Shown: positions 39,025-41,232 of the stretch, piece after piece
How positions within the stretch are numbered: the stretch's first letter is position 1
Layout of the letters: each line of letters starts with the position of its first letter
IMG/VR virus record: IMGVR_UViG_3300046740_000426
Location: 1-41,232 of that record
Origin: a virus
DNA: 41,232 nt
Reading direction: 5' to 3' (one strand)
Notes under the pieces: model-generated
Database searches by the model: none
What the model saw: the letters and a program-made list of their open reading frames with translations, nothing else
What the model was told of the DNA's origin: nothing
Translations under genes and position numbers: made by a program

Positions 39025-39284
39025 GCCGACGTCCAGCGCCGTGCGGCACCCGGTCGGCGCACGAGCGGCACCGCCTCGGCGAGCCCATCGACCGGGCATG
39101 CCGGGACGCGAACAACGAGTACAAGCGTCAGTACTACTCCGGCGCGATCAGCATCCAGGCGCGGGAACGCGCCAGTCGGCAGGCGGCCCTGGAAGCGCTC
39201 GCGCACCGGCATCCGGAGGAGTTCCGGCGGCTGTGCGCGCAGGCGCTCGTGGAGGCGCTCGCGGACGTCAGGGGGGCGTCGTGA
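39021..39284 (+). CDS. Conserved-type small actinophage protein
   Basis: An 87-aa protein from GTG 39021. The start CGTRSAHERHRLGEPIDRAC is a widely occurring actinophage motif, possibly a zinc knuckle (Cys-X-Cys spacing) or DNA-binding helix. The rest is helical. Function unknown. Confidence 0.7.
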   Translation: MSRRPAPCGTRSAHERHRLGEPIDRACRDANNEYKRQYYSGAISIQARERASRQAALEALAHRHPEEFRRLCAQALVEALADVRGAS

Positions 39285-39679
39285 GCGGCGACGTGCAGAC
39301 CCGGATCGGCGTGTCGTACCTCGACCCCGAGGTGAAGGCCGCGGCCCGCCGCTACCTGATCGGCTCGGGCAACGCCGACATGCTCATCCCGCTCGGCCTG
39401 GTCGACGACCCGATCGCGGCTGAACGCAACCAGGCCAAGGCGGCAGCCCAGATGCACGGCAAGGAGCCCAAGCCGTTACCCACTCCCGCCCGGCCCGGCT
39501 ATTGCCCGATCTGCCAGAACAAGCTCCCCGGCCACGGCGCGTGCCGCCGGTCGGGCCGGTGCCGCGAGGCCGCACGGGAGCGAGGTGAGCCGGCGTCCCC
39601 ATACCTATGCCCCGTACACCACGTCCAGCTCCGGTGGGGCAAGTGCGCTGAATGCGGCCCGGACGGAGGTGTCCGGTGA
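39281..39679 (+). CDS. Zinc-finger-like early protein
   Basis: A 132-aa protein from GTG 39281. N-terminal helical region (DPEVKAAARRYLIGSGNADM), then a C-terminal Cys-rich part: YCPICQNKLPGHGACRRSGRC, and YLCPVHH, KCAECG, enough for two zinc sites. Likely nucleic-acid or protein binding; not characterised. Confidence 0.68.
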   Translation: MSGDVQTRIGVSYLDPEVKAAARRYLIGSGNADMLIPLGLVDDPIAAERNQAKAAAQMHGKEPKPLPTPARPGYCPICQNKLPGHGACRRSGRCREAARERGEPASPYLCPVHHVQLRWGKCAECGPDGGVR

Positions 39680-39939
39680 TCGAGCCGACCGACGAGATGC
39701 GCCGGGTCGTGAAGAGCCGTATGGGCATTCCGGACGGCGTGGAGCTGGACCCGTGGATGGAGGCCGCGATCGGGGACGTGCTCGCCCTCGTCGAGCGGGA
39801 CCGCTGCATGGAGGCGCGCGGCCACGTCATCCAGACGCGCTGCGGTGCGGTAGGGCCGAATGGCATCACCTGCCAGCGCGACCGCCACCACGCTCACCAT
39901 GCGGCCGGTGACGATCAGGACAGGCTGGTGCGCTGGTGA
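39676..39939 (+). CDS. Small early protein
   Basis: An 87-aa protein from GTG 39676. Helical N-terminal part (MEAAIGDVLALVERDRCMEA) and a His-rich end (CQRDRHHAHHAAGDDQDR) that could bind metal. Unknown function. Confidence 0.65.
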   Translation: MIEPTDEMRRVVKSRMGIPDGVELDPWMEAAIGDVLALVERDRCMEARGHVIQTRCGAVGPNGITCQRDRHHAHHAAGDDQDRLVRW

Positions 39940-40127
39940 GCCGGGCCAAGACGCGCGTCTGCGGTGGCCTGTTCACGCCCGACCCCGACCTGCCCGCCGA
40001 CCACCAGGGCCGCCGGACGTGCCGGTGCGGGCTGCTCGGTGAGGCAGGGGACGCGCACCACACCCCGCCCGAACCGGCCGATGACGTGCAGCGGCGCGCG
40101 GCCGGCGAGAGGACGGAGGGGACGTGA
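39936..40127 (+). CDS. Cys-rich microprotein
   Basis: A 63-aa protein from GTG 39936. RVCGGLF, TCRCGLLG and HH give possible zinc ligands; the tail is acidic and disordered. Overlaps the methyltransferase start by four bases. Confidence 0.6.
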   Translation: MSRAKTRVCGGLFTPDPDLPADHQGRRTCRCGLLGEAGDAHHTPPEPADDVQRRAAGERTEGT

Positions 40128-40966
40128 AACCGCCCGTGCCGTACTTCGGCGGCAAGATCACCCTCGGGCCGGCGATCGCCGCGCTGCTGCCCGAGCACGA
40201 GCACTACGTCGAGCCGTACTGCGGCAGCCTCGCCGTGCTCCTCGCCAAGCAGCAGCCCTCGGACCACGAGACGGTCAACGACCTCGACGGCGTACTCATG
40301 ACCTTCTGGCGGATCCTGCGCGAACGACCCGCCGACCTGGCCCGCGCCTGCGCCCTCACCCCGCACTCACGCGCCGAGCAGCAGGCGGCCTACGAGCCAG
40401 CCAGCGATGAGCTGGAGACCGCGCGCCGCGTGTTCGTCCGGTTGACCCAGGGCCGCGCCGGGACTCTGCGGCGCACCGGCTGGCGGCACTACGTCAAGAC
40501 CAACGGTGGCTCTACGTCGATGCCGGACTACCTGGTCGGCTACGTCGAGCGGATGGCGCCGGCGGCGGAGCGCCTCGCCAGCGTCTCGCTGGAGTCGATG
40601 CCCGCGCTGGACCTGATCGCCAAGTACGGCGCCGACCCGGGCGTCCTGCTCTACGTCGACCCGCCGTACCTCGGCTCAACGCGCAGCAAGTCGTACGACG
40701 GCTACCCGTGCGAGATGCGGGCCGAGGCCGACCATCGCGAGTTGGCCGAGGCGCTGCACACAGCTCGAGGTGCCGTCGTCCTGTCCGGCTATCCGAGCGA
40801 CCTCTATGACCGCGAGCTCTACGCGGGCTGGGACCGGCACAGCTTCGCGGCCGGCACCGGCCAGGGCGATGGGCAATGGGCCAACCGGACCGAGGTGCTG
40901 TGGTCCAACCGGCCGCTCGGCCACACGCCAGCGCTGTTCGACCTGCCCGGGAAGGGAGCCGCCTGA
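40124..40966 (+). CDS. Orphan adenine DNA methyltransferase (D12 class)
   Basis: A 280-aa N6-adenine methyltransferase from GTG 40124. YFGGK (residues 7-11) and VEPYCGSLAVLLAK (motif I region, 29-42) bind S-adenosylmethionine; DPPY (179-182) is the catalytic motif IV, and NDLDG (52-56) and VVLSGYPSDLYD are conserved in the Dam/D12 class. No cognate restriction enzyme nearby. It probably modifies phage DNA to evade host restriction; target sequence unknown. Confidence 0.92.
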   Translation: MKPPVPYFGGKITLGPAIAALLPEHEHYVEPYCGSLAVLLAKQQPSDHETVNDLDGVLMTFWRILRERPADLARACALTPHSRAEQQAAYEPASDELETARRVFVRLTQGRAGTLRRTGWRHYVKTNGGSTSMPDYLVGYVERMAPAAERLASVSLESMPALDLIAKYGADPGVLLYVDPPYLGSTRSKSYDGYPCEMRAEADHRELAEALHTARGAVVLSGYPSDLYDRELYAGWDRHSFAAGTGQGDGQWANRTEVLWSNRPLGHTPALFDLPGKGAA

Positions 40967-41039
40967 CACCGGCCGAGACCACCCGATCGCGGCCGGGCCG
41001 CACCATCCGCTCCACCTGCACAGAGGAAGCACTCCGCCG

Positions 41040-41232
41040 ATGACCTGGTTCAAGATCGACGACTCGTTTTATGACCACCCCAAGGTGTACGACGCTCCCG
41101 ACTGCGCCGTGGCGCTCTGGACGCGCGCCGGCGCCTGGTCCGCACGCAACCTGACCGACGGGTTCGTGCCGACCGGGTTGCCCGCGCGCCTCTGCGGCGA
41201 CCCCGATACCGCAGTCAAGGAACTCGTACGGC
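41040..41232 (+). CDS. Replication-type protein, truncated by window
   Basis: From ATG 41040 (GAGGAAG upstream), 64 codons before the window ends. The start WFKIDDSFYDHPKVYDAPDC followed by WTRAGAWSARNLTDGFVP matches the N-terminus of a common actinophage replication-associated protein (DnaD/DnaT-like replisome organiser). The rest lies outside, so domain content cannot be checked. Confidence 0.75.
   Translation, partial: MTWFKIDDSFYDHPKVYDAPDCAVALWTRAGAWSARNLTDGFVPTGLPARLCGDPDTAVKELVR

Overview
The window is a near-complete genome, or prophage, of a temperate siphovirus with an HK97-type capsid that infects a high-GC actinobacterium. The evidence is very GC-rich DNA, many GTG starts, four-base stop/start overlaps, actinophage-style gene families, leaderless promoters and a GH25 lysin. 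A Micromonosporaceae-like host is plausible but cannot be proven from the sequence. Gene order is canonical: terminase, portal, protease, capsid, connectors, tail tube, frameshifted tail chaperones, tape measure, tail tip, lysis, integration/immunity, then early and replication genes. The right end is cut inside a probable replication gene.

Layout: 94-5904 packaging, portal, maturation protease and major capsid, closed by a strong hairpin (5921-5960). 6009-7648 small virion-type proteins and a GT-A-like glycosyltransferase. 7620-14162 head-tail connectors, interrupted at 8215-12949 by a fibre-like island: an SGNH-hydrolase fibre, a beta-sandwich-like protein and a 613-aa protein with about 16 Ala/Gly-rich 18-residue repeats. 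14147-14416 (minus strand) is a membrane-protein moron with its own leaderless-type promoter. 14498-15633 tail tube region, ended by tandem hairpins. 15737-16674 tail assembly chaperones joined by a -1 slippery heptamer, CCCTTTC. 16678-22753 tape measure and tail tip. 22753-25405 lysis cassette, including a LuxR-type HTH protein and a bidirectional terminator.

25482-27293 (minus strand) is the most unusual locus. It holds a phage-borne Ro60/Rsr (TROVE-VWA) gene preceded by two tandem Y-RNA-like noncoding RNAs that share three sequence boxes. One of them carries a close mimic of the anticodon and T arms of tRNA-Lys(CUU). A -10 box lies exactly 7 nt before the predicted 5' end of the first RNA.

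27325-30562 is the lysogeny region: two AlpA-type HTH genes, a resolvase-like remnant, a tyrosine integrase overlapping the repressor by four bases, and a divergent control region with ACATGACT operator repeats and two leaderless-type promoters. 30563-41232 is a rightward early operon of mostly small, translationally coupled genes: an Xis/Cro-like protein, a ParB-like protein, a possible recombination protein, an HNH nuclease, an ArsR-like regulator, a run of Cys-rich microproteins, an orphan adenine methyltransferase and the start of a replication-type protein.
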